Assembly: GCA_001817685.1 (NCBI GenBank)
Contig: MHIV01000026.1
Span: 912 to 19,416, forward strand
DNA length: 18,505 nt
Source: Candidatus Colwellbacteria bacterium RIFCSPHIGHO2_02_FULL_45_17
GTDB lineage: Bacteria; Patescibacteriota; Minisyncoccia; UBA6257; Colwellbacteraceae
Direction: 5' to 3'
A program made the translations under genes and the position numbers. The notes below the pieces were generated by a model. The model saw nothing but the letters and a program-made list of their open reading frames with translations. It did not search any database and was not told the DNA's origin. Positions 6,534 through 14,223 of this stretch are shown in pieces; position 1 is the first letter of the stretch; each line of letters begins with the position of its first letter.

Positions 6534-7573
6534 TTCTTCTTTGGCTTGAATTCCCTTCTTTCAATCTTCAGCTTTTTGAAACGGGGAAGGGAATCGAAAT
6601 CTCTTCGTCTTAGAACCCCCTCCGTCGCCCCCATCCTCTCAACTACTGAAGTAGCATTTGCGGATGCGAGTCTGATCGCGTATTCAACGTTCTCCGGCTT
6701 CGGACGGCCACCCTTAAATTTCTCTTCTTTCCTTATGAGGCCAGCGACAAAACCCGACCCGAAAGCGTCCCCCGCACCTGTTCTATCAACTACGCGCTTT
6801 TCTTTAAAAATTCCGGCTTTGTACAAAAATTTTCCATCAGACACAGTCACTCCACCCCTACCTGATGTGATCGCTACAATGCCAGGGACAAGAACATCCA
6901 GTTTTTGAAAAACTTCTTTCTCTTTGCTAAAAGGTATGCCCGTGATTTGCGCTGCCTCCCCCTCATTAACCACAAGGAAGGACAAATCTTTTAGGTGCGT
7001 CAAAAGCTGACTTTTACCATCGCCAGAAAGATGTTTATAGCTTGGGTTTAGCGCCACTTTAATCTTGCGTTTCTTCGCATACTTTAGAATCCCGCTAAGC
7101 GCTTTGTGGGAATCGCCCGGAAGAGATACATACCACCACTTACTCTTCAGGAGTTTTGGATTCACTTTTTCTAAGGTAAACTCGCCGATGGCTCCGTGAT
7201 ATGTCAGTATGCTTCTGTCCCCTTTTTGAGACAGAAGAACGGAATAGGATGTAGGAAGTTCTTTGGATTTACTTACAAGTCTTGTGTCCACTCTTTCTCT
7301 TTTAAGAATTTTTATAACTTCCTGCCCAGCCACATCATTTCCAATCTTTGTAAAAAGACCGACTCTCAATCCCTGTCTAGCGAAAGTAACACTCGCGTTG
7401 GCCGCATTGCCGCCGATAGTAAAGTAAGCACCCTTCACGCCGAATTTTTCGCCAAAAGGGATCACTAAAGCTTTGCCCAAGGGCGCGCTCGGCCATTTTG
7501 TTATCGGTAGATCAACTTCGAAAAACGCATCTCTAGTGGTTGAACCGATAGATATTACGTCTTTAATAATCAT
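6530..7573 (-). CDS. PfkB-family sugar/nucleoside kinase
   Basis: ATP-dependent kinase of the ribokinase/PfkB fold. Residues 54-59 (GGNAAN) begin the first PfkB signature, which continues through GLFTKIGNDVAG. NEGE at 203-206 is the typical Mg/ATP region. DRTGAGDAFGSGF (263-275) is the second signature, forming the anion hole, with Asp269 as catalytic base. The C-terminus ends in a basic tail (KKLKIERREFKPKKK). It overlaps the transketolase C-subunit gene by 4 nt upstream and the unknown gene by 4 nt downstream, so it is translationally coupled. GAGAAG lies 4 nt before the ATG as a modest Shine-Dalgarno. The substrate could be ribose, fructose, fructose 6-phosphate or a nucleoside; context favours a sugar or sugar phosphate. 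Confidence 0.85.
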   Translation of the reverse strand: MIIKDVISIGSTTRDAFFEVDLPITKWPSAPLGKALVIPFGEKFGVKGAYFTIGGNAANASVTFARQGLRVGLFTKIGNDVAGQEVIKILKRERVDTRLVSKSKELPTSYSVLLSQKGDRSILTYHGAIGEFTLEKVNPKLLKSKWWYVSLPGDSHKALSGILKYAKKRKIKVALNPSYKHLSGDGKSQLLTHLKDLSFLVVNEGEAAQITGIPFSKEKEVFQKLDVLVPGIVAITSGRGGVTVSDGKFLYKAGIFKEKRVVDRTGAGDAFGSGFVAGLIRKEEKFKGGRPKPENVEYAIRLASANATSVVERMGATEGVLRRRDFDSLPRFKKLKIERREFKPKKK

Positions 7574-8559
7574 TTTCTTCTCATAACTTTCTCTACAGCG
7601 CGCTTTATACTTTTTACATCCATTCCATATTTTCTTAACAATTCGCCAGGCTCACCAGATTCACCGAAAACCCCCTGCATACCAACGAATTCCTGTGGAG
7701 TCGGAGATCTTCTAGCGAGAATCTCGGCGACTGCAGAACCCATGCCCCCAGCAACTTGATGTTCTTCAACCGAGACAATCGCGCCAGTGCGTCTTGCAAC
7801 ACGCAAGATTGTGTCTTCGTCCATCGGTTTTATCGTATGGTTGTTTACCACAATGGTACCGATGCCTTCCTTGTCGAGCTCCTTCGCGGCTACAAGCGCG
7901 TTGTAGACGAGCGTCCCACAGGCAACAATCGCGACTTCTGGTTTCCTAGATTCCCAAAATATCTCTGCCTGCCCGGGATTAAAGCGAGTCTCCTTAGTAG
8001 TAACGACTGGGGTTGCTTCTCGCGCAAGCCTTATGTAGACCGGCCCCCAAATTTTTGCTGCAGCTTCTGTCGCCTTCTCGGCCTCATTCGCGTCACACGG
8101 CACAAGCACAGTCATATTCGCCATAACTCTCATAGTCGCGATGTCCTCTACCGCCTGGTGCGTTGCTCCATCTGGACCTACCGATATACCAGCGTGACTG
8201 CCCACTATTTTAACGTTGGAATCGTTGTAGGAAATTGTCGTTCGAATCTGCTCCCAGTTTCTCCCCGGAGAAAATACTGCGTATGAAGAGATAAAAGGAA
8301 TCTTGCCAGATATCCCCATGCCAGAGGCTACGGCAGCTAAATTCTGTTCCGCCACACCCATTTGGAAGAATCTCTCTGGAAATTTAGCTGCAAAAAGGTG
8401 TGACCTAGTCGACTCCGTTAAATCCGCGCAGAGCACAACAATGTCTTTATTATTCTCGGCGGCCGCGACGAGGCCATTACCGTAACCATTTCTAATCGGA
8501 ACCAGTAGAACGTCTGTGTCAAAAACTTTTGTGTTCAACTTTGCTTCTTTGTTCAACAT
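7570..8559 (-). CDS. Transketolase, C-terminal subunit
   Basis: Second half of a split thiamine-diphosphate transketolase, holding the pyrimidine-binding (PYR) and C-terminal domains. The catalytic Glu that activates the cofactor is E71 in GVAEQNLAAVASGMG. GPDGATHQAVEDI (128-140) with H134 is the conserved PYR-domain loop. The C-terminal part (~195-315) fits the transketolase C domain. At 329 aa it matches the split type found in archaea and many small bacteria. It starts 21 nt after the N-subunit stop and must pair with it. The ATG is not preceded by a Shine-Dalgarno. DXP synthase or a pyruvate dehydrogenase beta chain is less likely because the partner gene reads as transketolase. Confidence 0.9.
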   Translation of the reverse strand: MLNKEAKLNTKVFDTDVLLVPIRNGYGNGLVAAAENNKDIVVLCADLTESTRSHLFAAKFPERFFQMGVAEQNLAAVASGMGISGKIPFISSYAVFSPGRNWEQIRTTISYNDSNVKIVGSHAGISVGPDGATHQAVEDIATMRVMANMTVLVPCDANEAEKATEAAAKIWGPVYIRLAREATPVVTTKETRFNPGQAEIFWESRKPEVAIVACGTLVYNALVAAKELDKEGIGTIVVNNHTIKPMDEDTILRVARRTGAIVSVEEHQVAGGMGSAVAEILARRSPTPQEFVGMQGVFGESGEPGELLRKYGMDVKSIKRAVEKVMRRK

Positions 8560-8580
8560 ATACTACACAAAACTTGCCAG

Positions 8581-9438
8581 TTACTCGTGCTCGCTTTTAA
8601 TTTCTTCACCCAACGCCCTTAATTCCTTAAGCGCTTTTTCCGCTTCTTCTTTCTTGGGTGGTTTCCCATGCCACTCATAACGATTCTCCATAAAACTCAC
8701 TCCCTTCCCTGGAATCGTATGGGCGATTATAACGGTCGGGGATTCGTGGATCGCCTTCGCTTCAGTAACAGCGTCTACAATCTGTTCAAAGTTGTGCCCG
8801 TCAATTTCTAGAACGTGCCAGCCGAACGATTCGTACTTTTCCGTCAGAGATTCGAGCGGCATTATGTCTTCAGTAAAACCGTCTATTTGGATGTTGTTTC
8901 TGTCTATAAGAGCCGTGAGATTACTCAATTTGTATTTAGAGGCAAACATGACGGCCTCCCATGTATTGCCGGCATCTTGCTCACCATCAGACATAAAACA
9001 ATATATTCTGTGTTTTTTGTTATCCAGCTTCGCAGAGAGCGCCATACCGCAAGCCTGTGCGAGCCCCGAACCAAGCGGACCAGAAGTTGTCTCAACGCCA
9101 GGCAACGAACCCCTGTGAGGATGTCCTTGAAGTCTTGAATTAAGCTTTCTTAATGTTCTTAACTCTTTGAGTGGGAAATACCCGGCGTAGGCCATCGTCA
9201 CATACCTGACTGGAACGATATGACCGTTCGATAATATCAACCGGTCGCGGTCCTCCCACTCAGGATTCTTCGGGTCATGGTTTAAAATATGAAAATAGAA
9301 AGCGGAAAAGACATCGGCCATCCCCAGGGGTCCAGCAGAGTGTCCGCTCTCGGCGTGAAGAAGAGTCTCAATAATCGTTGCCCTTATTTTATTAGCTGCT
9401 ATCTCCAGCTCTTTTTCTTTCTTCTCACTTAGGGGCAT
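8581..9438 (-). CDS. Transketolase, N-terminal subunit
   Basis: First half of the split transketolase, holding the thiamine-diphosphate PP domain. SGHSAGPLGMADV (31-43) and GHPHRG (105-110) provide the conserved histidines. The cofactor motif is SDGEQDAGNTWEA (150-162) with DRNNIQIDG at 179-187, where D151 and N181/N182 bind Mg and diphosphate; the usual GDG is SDG here. HTIPGKGVSFMEN (240-252) is typical of the domain end. With Rpe and RpiB directly upstream it would transfer C2 units between pentose, triose and tetrose phosphates. The gene starts 4 nt after the rpe stop. Identification is firm. Confidence 0.9.
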   Translation of the reverse strand: MPLSEKKEKELEIAANKIRATIIETLLHAESGHSAGPLGMADVFSAFYFHILNHDPKNPEWEDRDRLILSNGHIVPVRYVTMAYAGYFPLKELRTLRKLNSRLQGHPHRGSLPGVETTSGPLGSGLAQACGMALSAKLDNKKHRIYCFMSDGEQDAGNTWEAVMFASKYKLSNLTALIDRNNIQIDGFTEDIMPLESLTEKYESFGWHVLEIDGHNFEQIVDAVTEAKAIHESPTVIIAHTIPGKGVSFMENRYEWHGKPPKKEEAEKALKELRALGEEIKSEHE

Positions 9439-9442
9439 TTGT

Positions 9443-10066
9443 TTATATAGAATCTAATTTCTCATACGCACCCTTCGGATCAGGACTCGAGAAAATATAA
9501 TGACCGGAGATGAGAACATCCGCACCAGCATCTTTGGCTATTCTGGCGTTCTCGGGGTTCATCTCACCATCAACTTCTATTGTAGCAGTGGGTGAAACCT
9601 CCCGCAAAGCTCTAATTTTTTCCGCCCAGCCCGGCTGTCCGCTCTGACCACTCGGCCCGGGAAATACAGTTAAGATATGTAGAGACTTGAAGTCCTTAGT
9701 GTAAGGAATCGCTTTTTCGACAGACTGCGTTGGATCGAGACTCAACATCACATCCGCATTATATTTCTCAGCCAGCGACAAAAGACCGCCCGGATCGCGC
9801 ATCTCCTGAACATGAACTATTAAGCGCTTCGCGCCCGCCTCAAGCCACTCCTTCGCAACTTCTTCTGGATCAAGAACCATCAAGTGAACTTCTACATTGA
9901 GCTTGGTCGAGAGAGTTTTAAGCTCTGCTGAACTTCTCCACGAACTCGTCTTGGTAAATTTACCATCGGAAACATCTATGTGAATCCAACTAGAAAACCC
10001 TTCGGCCTCCTCTATCTGCTGTTTCGCCGTTTTGAAATCCGGACAGTTAATGGACGGAATTACCAA
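9443..10066 (-). CDS. rpe: Ribulose-phosphate 3-epimerase, divergent
   Basis: Interconverts ribulose 5-phosphate and xylulose 5-phosphate on a TIM barrel. Metal and acid/base residues are in place: H29 and D31 in HIDVSDG, H61 in EVHLMV and D166 in IEVDGEMN. The usual phosphate loop VNPGFGGQ is altered to VFPGPSGQSGQPG (134-146), and DGG is DGE, so it is a divergent member. At 207 aa it is slightly short. The start codon is TTG at 10066: an in-frame TAA lies only 7 nt upstream (10073-10075), and AAGAG provides a Shine-Dalgarno, so no other start is likely. It overlaps rpiB by 20 nt. Activity on a related sugar phosphate is possible. Confidence 0.85.
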   Translation of the reverse strand: MVIPSINCPDFKTAKQQIEEAEGFSSWIHIDVSDGKFTKTSSWRSSAELKTLSTKLNVEVHLMVLDPEEVAKEWLEAGAKRLIVHVQEMRDPGGLLSLAEKYNADVMLSLDPTQSVEKAIPYTKDFKSLHILTVFPGPSGQSGQPGWAEKIRALREVSPTATIEVDGEMNPENARIAKDAGADVLISGHYIFSSPDPKGAYEKLDSI

Positions 10067-10502
10067 GGTCTCTTAGTTTTTCTATTCGTCTTTTGTACCG
10101 CTCCTCGCCAGAAAACGGTGTTTGTAGCCACACACTAACAATCTTCTTTGCCGTATCGAAGTCGGTGAAGTCCGCAGCAATCGACAGGATGTTTGTATCG
10201 TCGTCTACTCTTGCAGTCAAAGCGTGGTCGGGGGACATAGCAAGAACAGATCGAACCTGCGGGAACTTGTTGGCAGCCATATCCATTCCAACTCCGTTGG
10301 CACAGATTAGAATTCCTCTACTGTTTACAGTGTCCGCATTAACTTTCTCTGCAACATATTTTGCAAAATCTACAAAGTCATCGTCTTTGTTATACGCTGT
10401 AGCCCCCATATCATCTACGGTGTAACCGCTTTCCTCTAAAAATCCCTTCAATGCCTCTTTTAATTCGAACCCGCGGTGATCCGCGCCGATATACAAAATC
10501 AT
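10047..10502 (-). CDS. rpiB: RpiB-family sugar-phosphate isomerase
   Basis: Ribose 5-phosphate isomerase B / galactose 6-phosphate isomerase family. GADHRGFELK (6-15) is the N-terminal signature and C67 in GILICANGVGM (63-73) is the catalytic base. The usual GTG of that loop is ANG. The segment that reads RQHNDTN in E. coli RpiB reads RVDDDTN here (98-104), so the His that assists ring opening (H99 in E. coli) is Asp100. The enzyme may use another residue, or act on an open-chain or different sugar phosphate. A TATAAT box lies 7 nt before the ATG, within the capA stop, and may give an internal leaderless promoter. The rpe gene overlaps its end, which supports a pentose phosphate role. Confidence 0.85.
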   Translation of the reverse strand: MILYIGADHRGFELKEALKGFLEESGYTVDDMGATAYNKDDDFVDFAKYVAEKVNADTVNSRGILICANGVGMDMAANKFPQVRSVLAMSPDHALTARVDDDTNILSIAADFTDFDTAKKIVSVWLQTPFSGEERYKRRIEKLRDLGNSVH

Positions 10503-10509
10503 GCAACTA

Positions 10510-10538
10510 ATTATAAGTTAACGAATTCGGGCTGGAAA
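10510..10538 (-). promoter_or_regulatory. Internal promoter candidate for rpiB, leaderless
   Basis: On the minus strand TTTCCA (10533-10538) is followed by a 17-nt spacer and a perfect TATAAT (10510-10515), which contains the capA stop codon. It is 7 nt from the rpiB ATG, so the transcript would start at or next to the start codon. Confidence 0.5.
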
Positions 10539-11539
10539 GTTTCCGATATATAAACCTGCAACTTCTCGATGCCGGCAATTTTCTTGTTCTTTATGGTTAC
10601 ACGAGCAACCATGCCTGTTCTCGTAGCATCAGAAAAGCTCTGATCGAAGACGAAGTTGCCCAAACTATAAATAATCAGCCCGCCGTTATACTCCTCGATC
10701 TCCTGGATGACATGGGGGTGGTGACCGACGACAACATTGGCACCGGAATCGATAAGTCTCCGCCCGAGTTCTTTTTGCTCGTCATTCGATGTCGTCTGAT
10801 ATTCTTCTCCCCAGTGCAAAGAAACGATTACGAGATCGACTTCGTCTCTAAGAGCGGCGACGGCGCTCTCGGCATTCGAAATGTCGCTTATTCCGGCACC
10901 GACATCTGTGGCAACCAGGCTTTGCGGATACAGGGTTGTATACCCGAGGAGTCCAATTCTGGTATTTCCTACTTTCATTATGACGGGGTCGTTTGCCTCT
11001 TTGTAAGACGCACCGGCTCCTATGGGACTGATCCCCCCTGATAAGAGAATGGAAATAGTGTCACGAATAGCTTCCGCTCCCCAATCAAATATATGGTTGT
11101 TTGCAATTGACATAACGTCGAAGCCGGCGAATTCAAGGCCTTCGACAACTTCTGGTTTCGCGCGAAATGAATAGATACTCCCGATATTAATCCCTCTCGC
11201 AGAAACAGGATTCTCAAGATTCCCAAAGGCTATATCTGCGCTCCGAAGAACATCAGCCGTTTTCAAAAACGGATATTTATAATCACCGCTCGATTTAAGA
11301 ATCATCTCCGGCCCCCTTGAAAGCATTATGTCTCCAACAAAAAGTATGGAAATTCCATCGGTATCTCTAACTGCGGCGAGATAATTTGCCTCGTTGGTAA
11401 TTAAGTCGGCTTGCAATTTTGCATCGAGAAGCCCCTCGAACTCGGCATGCATACGCCTTGCCGCGTAAAGACAGAAAAAGGTCGTCGCTCCAGTCGCTAA
11501 AATTACTAGGACTAGAAGGCGAGCTCCAAATATATTCAC
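10511..11539 (-). CDS. CapA/PgsA-type metallophosphatase-fold membrane protein
   Basis: PGA_cap family (calcineurin-like fold), known from poly-gamma-glutamate capsule synthesis. Residues ~7-27 are an N-terminal membrane anchor, and the rest lies outside. Metal-site motifs are in the expected order: GDIMLSRG (69-76), NLENPV (107-112), ANNH (146-149), HWGEEY (242-247), GHHPHV (272-277) and YSLGNFVF (291-298). The start is GTG at 11539, whose G is shared with the TAG stop of GAPDH (1-nt overlap). Its place between GAPDH and rpiB is odd for an envelope protein and probably reflects operon packing. No other capsule genes (capB/capC) are seen, so polyglutamate synthesis is not supported; hydrolysis or modification of an envelope polymer is an alternative. 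Confidence 0.85.
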   Translation of the reverse strand: MNIFGARLLVLVILATGATTFFCLYAARRMHAEFEGLLDAKLQADLITNEANYLAAVRDTDGISILFVGDIMLSRGPEMILKSSGDYKYPFLKTADVLRSADIAFGNLENPVSARGINIGSIYSFRAKPEVVEGLEFAGFDVMSIANNHIFDWGAEAIRDTISILLSGGISPIGAGASYKEANDPVIMKVGNTRIGLLGYTTLYPQSLVATDVGAGISDISNAESAVAALRDEVDLVIVSLHWGEEYQTTSNDEQKELGRRLIDSGANVVVGHHPHVIQEIEEYNGGLIIYSLGNFVFDQSFSDATRTGMVARVTIKNKKIAGIEKLQVYISETFQPEFVNL

Positions 11540-12555
11540 TAGACCAGCGTTGTGATATTTAGAACGTGCTTGACGAGTGTCGTCACATAACCAAATTCGT
11601 TGTCATACCACGACAGAACCTTAACCAGATTCCCGTCAACGACTCTAGTAAATGTAAGGTCGGCTATCGCCCCGTACGGCTCACCGATTATATCACTCGA
11701 AACCAACGGCTCTTCTGTGACAGTAAATATACCCTCCCACCGAGAACTTTTTGCAGCCTTTCTTAAAACATCGTTTATTTCTTCAACGGAGGTCTTTCTC
11801 TTCGAGACGAAGGTAATATCCGCGATTGAGCCGGCGACAACCGGAACTCGAAACGAAATTCCATCGAACTTTCCTTTTAACTCCTCTATCGCACGTGATA
11901 CGGCAGTGGCCGCTCCAGTAGAAGACGGAACAATATTCTCTGCCGCGGCACGACCTCTTCTGAAATCGCTTCCGCGCACCGGACCATCCACAAGGTTCTG
12001 TGTGGCAGTATATCCATGAATCGTCGAGAGTATCGCTCTCTCAATTCCGGGATTCTCGCTAAGAATAGCGATGACGGGAGAGGCGGCGTTAGTTGTGCAG
12101 GACGCATTAGAGCTAAGGACAAGTGATTCAAGTTTTTTATCATTAACACCGACGAGAACAGTGGCGGCATCAGAACCATCCGGGTCGTCAGTCGGAGCAG
12201 TTATTACAACTCTTTTAGCGCCTGCGCCTATGTGCGCTCTCGCTTTTTCATAAGAGTCGAAAATGCCAGTGGCCTCAACGACTATATCAACTTTAAGTTT
12301 TTCCCAAGGGAGCTTCGCGGGATCTTTCTCCTGCAGAACCTCGACTTTTTTACCGGCGACGACAAGTTTTCCCCCATTAACTTCGACTTCTTTATCGTAC
12401 TTACCATATACGGAATCATGTTTAAGAAGATACGCAAGGTTATCCAAGTTGCCTAAGTCATTTATAGCGACGATTTCTATGTCCTTTTCCTCGAATCCTT
12501 GTCTAAAAAACAAACGGCCGATTCGTCCAAAGCCATTGATTGCAATTTTTGCCAT
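11539..12555 (-). CDS. gap: Glyceraldehyde-3-phosphate dehydrogenase
   Basis: Oxidises glyceraldehyde 3-phosphate to 1,3-bisphosphoglycerate with NAD. NGFGRIGR (7-14) is the Rossmann loop. D33 in INDLGN favours NAD over NADP. The catalytic Cys153 is in SNASCTTNAASP (149-160), the activating His180 in STIHGYTATQ, and WYDNEFGY lies near the C-terminus. The 338-aa length is normal. It is the first gene of the nine-gene carbon operon, with a perfect TATAAT box 6 nt before the ATG and no Shine-Dalgarno, so the operon mRNA is probably leaderless. Identification is firm. Confidence 0.96.
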   Translation of the reverse strand: MAKIAINGFGRIGRLFFRQGFEEKDIEIVAINDLGNLDNLAYLLKHDSVYGKYDKEVEVNGGKLVVAGKKVEVLQEKDPAKLPWEKLKVDIVVEATGIFDSYEKARAHIGAGAKRVVITAPTDDPDGSDAATVLVGVNDKKLESLVLSSNASCTTNAASPVIAILSENPGIERAILSTIHGYTATQNLVDGPVRGSDFRRGRAAAENIVPSSTGAATAVSRAIEELKGKFDGISFRVPVVAGSIADITFVSKRKTSVEEINDVLRKAAKSSRWEGIFTVTEEPLVSSDIIGEPYGAIADLTFTRVVDGNLVKVLSWYDNEFGYVTTLVKHVLNITTLV

Positions 12556-12561
12556 GATTCA

Positions 12562-12567
12562 ATTATA
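12562..12567 (-). promoter_or_regulatory. TATAAT -10 box of gap (leaderless promoter)
   Basis: A perfect TATAAT lies 6 nt before the gap ATG, putting the predicted transcription start on the A of ATG. The -35 region is weak (TTCGTC at 17-nt spacing). It lies in the 24-nt gap after the DUF192 gene and likely drives the carbon operon. Confidence 0.55.
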
Positions 12568-12579
12568 CGAAAAAGGCCG

Positions 12580-13044
12580 CTAAAGACGAATAGAAACTGG
12601 ATCCCCACTTTTAATCCCAGTTCTGTTTACAGTCCCCGCTTCGACCTCTAAGACAAGACTCACTGGGATCGGCGACTTATAAATAACAAGGCCCTGAAGA
12701 GGCACTCCAGGCTCTGGTTCTACATTTTCTTCGAAGCCGACTACTTCACCGTCATTAATCCAGATTATATCTATTGGGATAAGCATATCTTTCATCCAGA
12801 AGCGACGCAGAGCTGCTCTTTCAAAGATAAACAGCATCCCCTCTTTGTCCCCAAGCTCATGCCTGCCAGACAATCCTTGCTGTCTTGTCACAATGGTATC
12901 AGCAATATCGACATCAAATTCGTAATCGCCTATAGCAATTTTTCCCAAACCGACATCGCGAAGGGCATAACTATAGAAATAAGCCGCAGTCGCCACTATT
13001 ACTACCGGAATGATTAATATCCATATCTCAAAACCTCTAAACAT
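12580..13044 (-). CDS. DUF192 domain membrane protein
   Basis: A small conserved family of unknown biochemical role. One N-terminal membrane segment lies at ~7-28, followed by the DUF192 domain outside the cell: TRQQGLSGRHEL (53-64), EGMLFIF (68-74) and FWMKDMLIPIDIIWI (82-96) are its hallmark strings. The 154-aa length fits. A perfect TATAAT box lies 7 nt before the ATG inside the end of the spoU gene. The gene starts 1 nt after the spoU stop. No enzyme activity is established for the family, so none is assigned. Confidence 0.88.
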   Translation of the reverse strand: MFRGFEIWILIIPVVIVATAAYFYSYALRDVGLGKIAIGDYEFDVDIADTIVTRQQGLSGRHELGDKEGMLFIFERAALRRFWMKDMLIPIDIIWINDGEVVGFEENVEPEPGVPLQGLVIYKSPIPVSLVLEVEAGTVNRTGIKSGDPVSIRL

Positions 13045-13045
13045 A

Positions 13046-13510
13046 TTACTTATTATAACGTAGTGAATACACCACTATCCCGAAAGCGACAGAAACATTC
13101 AGCGATTCTTTTACCCCAGACATCGGAATTTCCAAAATTTTATCGGCGCGGTTCATAACTGCATCTGACAAACCCCTAACCTCGTGACCCACAATGAGGG
13201 CCGTTTTTTTATCGACCCTGACTCTGTTGTAAGGAACAGACTTTTCGCTCTGCTCTATAGCATAAATTTTATAGCCTTCCGATTTCAACTTATCTATCGT
13301 TCTCCATGTAGAAGTACGCTTCTCCCACTTAACATTTTCATGGGCCCCAAGATCGACCTTTAGAAAACCAGGGCGCACCCTGCCAAGTTTGTCGAGAGGA
13401 GACGGAGTTATTCCGCAAAGATAAAGTTTCTCGATCCCAACAGCATCCGATGTGCGAAATATAGACCCGACATTATATAGACTTCTTATGTTATCCAAAA
13501 CTGCGACCAT
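13046..13510 (-). CDS. SpoU/TrmH-family RNA 2'-O-methyltransferase
   Basis: SPOUT-class methyltransferase that adds a methyl to a ribose of tRNA or rRNA using S-adenosylmethionine. The three family motifs are present: DNIRSLYNVGSIFRTSDA (6-23) with the catalytic Arg, LIVGHEVRGLS (105-115), and LEIPMSGVKESLNVSVAFGI (126-145), which forms the cofactor knot. At 154 aa it consists of the catalytic domain alone, lacking the N-terminal RNA-binding domain of RlmB or TrmH, so the target RNA is unknown. It lies 2 nt after the LTD-like gene and 1 nt before DUF192. Confidence 0.9.
   Translation of the reverse strand: MVAVLDNIRSLYNVGSIFRTSDAVGIEKLYLCGITPSPLDKLGRVRPGFLKVDLGAHENVKWEKRTSTWRTIDKLKSEGYKIYAIEQSEKSVPYNRVRVDKKTALIVGHEVRGLSDAVMNRADKILEIPMSGVKESLNVSVAFGIVVYSLRYNK
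13052..13057 (-). promoter_or_regulatory. TATAAT box 7 nt before the DUF192 start
   Basis: A perfect TATAAT formed by the Tyr-Asn codons of the last spoU residues, with AAGTAAT between it and the ATG. No good -35 is seen. Spacing is the same as at gap and rpiB, suggesting an internal leaderless promoter. Confidence 0.4.
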
Positions 13511-13512
13511 AA

Positions 13513-14223
13513 CTACTCGGCTACATAATCATACCTCGCAACGATATCGAGATCATCCGACCCAGTAATCTTTTCTTGATTAGCAATTACAAATACTGTT
13601 CCTCCTGTATTTCCCAAGGCCTCACTCCAGGAAATATTCACATCTCGGCACTTTGAGTCTGCGTGGCAATTCATACCGACTACAAAGACGAGGGCGGGGC
13701 CGACAGAGCTGTCTGCTTCGAAATTCTTTTTTCTAATTTGGGCGAATTCATCTCCAATCGCAAGATACTGGATCGAACCACCGCCCATTTGGACAACAGA
13801 GTTTCCGATATTTTTAATTATCACACGTTCCTCACCTAAATCTGATCCATCGACATCGAAGATTACACTCACAATCTGAAGATTATAAAGGCCAGCTTCT
13901 CTCCCAGAAGAAAATTCTACAGTTTCATCTTCTCCGGTAACCACAATAGTCTGCATCTCCTCTTCTCCCTCTGGCATACCTTCCTCAAGAGAACCCGCCT
14001 TTCTTAGATCTATAACCTCGACTAGCTCGCTTTCGCTAACTCCGAATACATTAGACGCAGTATCTTTTAGGTTATTTGCTACAGAGGAATCGCGCGAAAT
14101 ATATAGTATGAGGCCGGTAGATATTGCAAAAAGTAGCGCGCCAAAGAGTTTCCAATGTTCGCTCCTTGGTTTAACTTTTACCACTCGTATTGTGGGTCCG
14201 CTGGTAGTGGTGTCGTCGTCCAT
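13513..14223 (-). CDS. Membrane-anchored lamin-tail-domain-like protein
   Basis: One membrane segment at ~26-43, an acidic linker (~76-102), then an extracellular beta-rich domain at ~113-234. That domain resembles lamin-tail (LTD) folds: the strand ERVIIKNIGNSVVQM (132-146), a late ALGNTGGTVFVIANQEKI (202-219) and a final DIVARYDY. C186 and C192 could form a short disulfide loop. The ATG at 14223 lies 46 nt inside the end of trxB, the largest overlap in this operon; no later Met is suitable because it would remove the membrane segment. LTD proteins are usually surface or DNA/nuclease associated, but no function can be named. The LTD call is by pattern only. Confidence 0.7.
   Translation of the reverse strand: MDDDTTTSGPTIRVVKVKPRSEHWKLFGALLFAISTGLILYISRDSSVANNLKDTASNVFGVSESELVEVIDLRKAGSLEEGMPEGEEEMQTIVVTGEDETVEFSSGREAGLYNLQIVSVIFDVDGSDLGEERVIIKNIGNSVVQMGGGSIQYLAIGDEFAQIRKKNFEADSSVGPALVFVVGMNCHADSKCRDVNISWSEALGNTGGTVFVIANQEKITGSDDLDIVARYDYVAE

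Noticed and set aside
14160..14175. AAGGAG-like Shine-Dalgarno inside the LTD-like gene
   Set aside because: The nearby TTG is out of frame, and a later start would not give a sensible protein; taken as coincidence.
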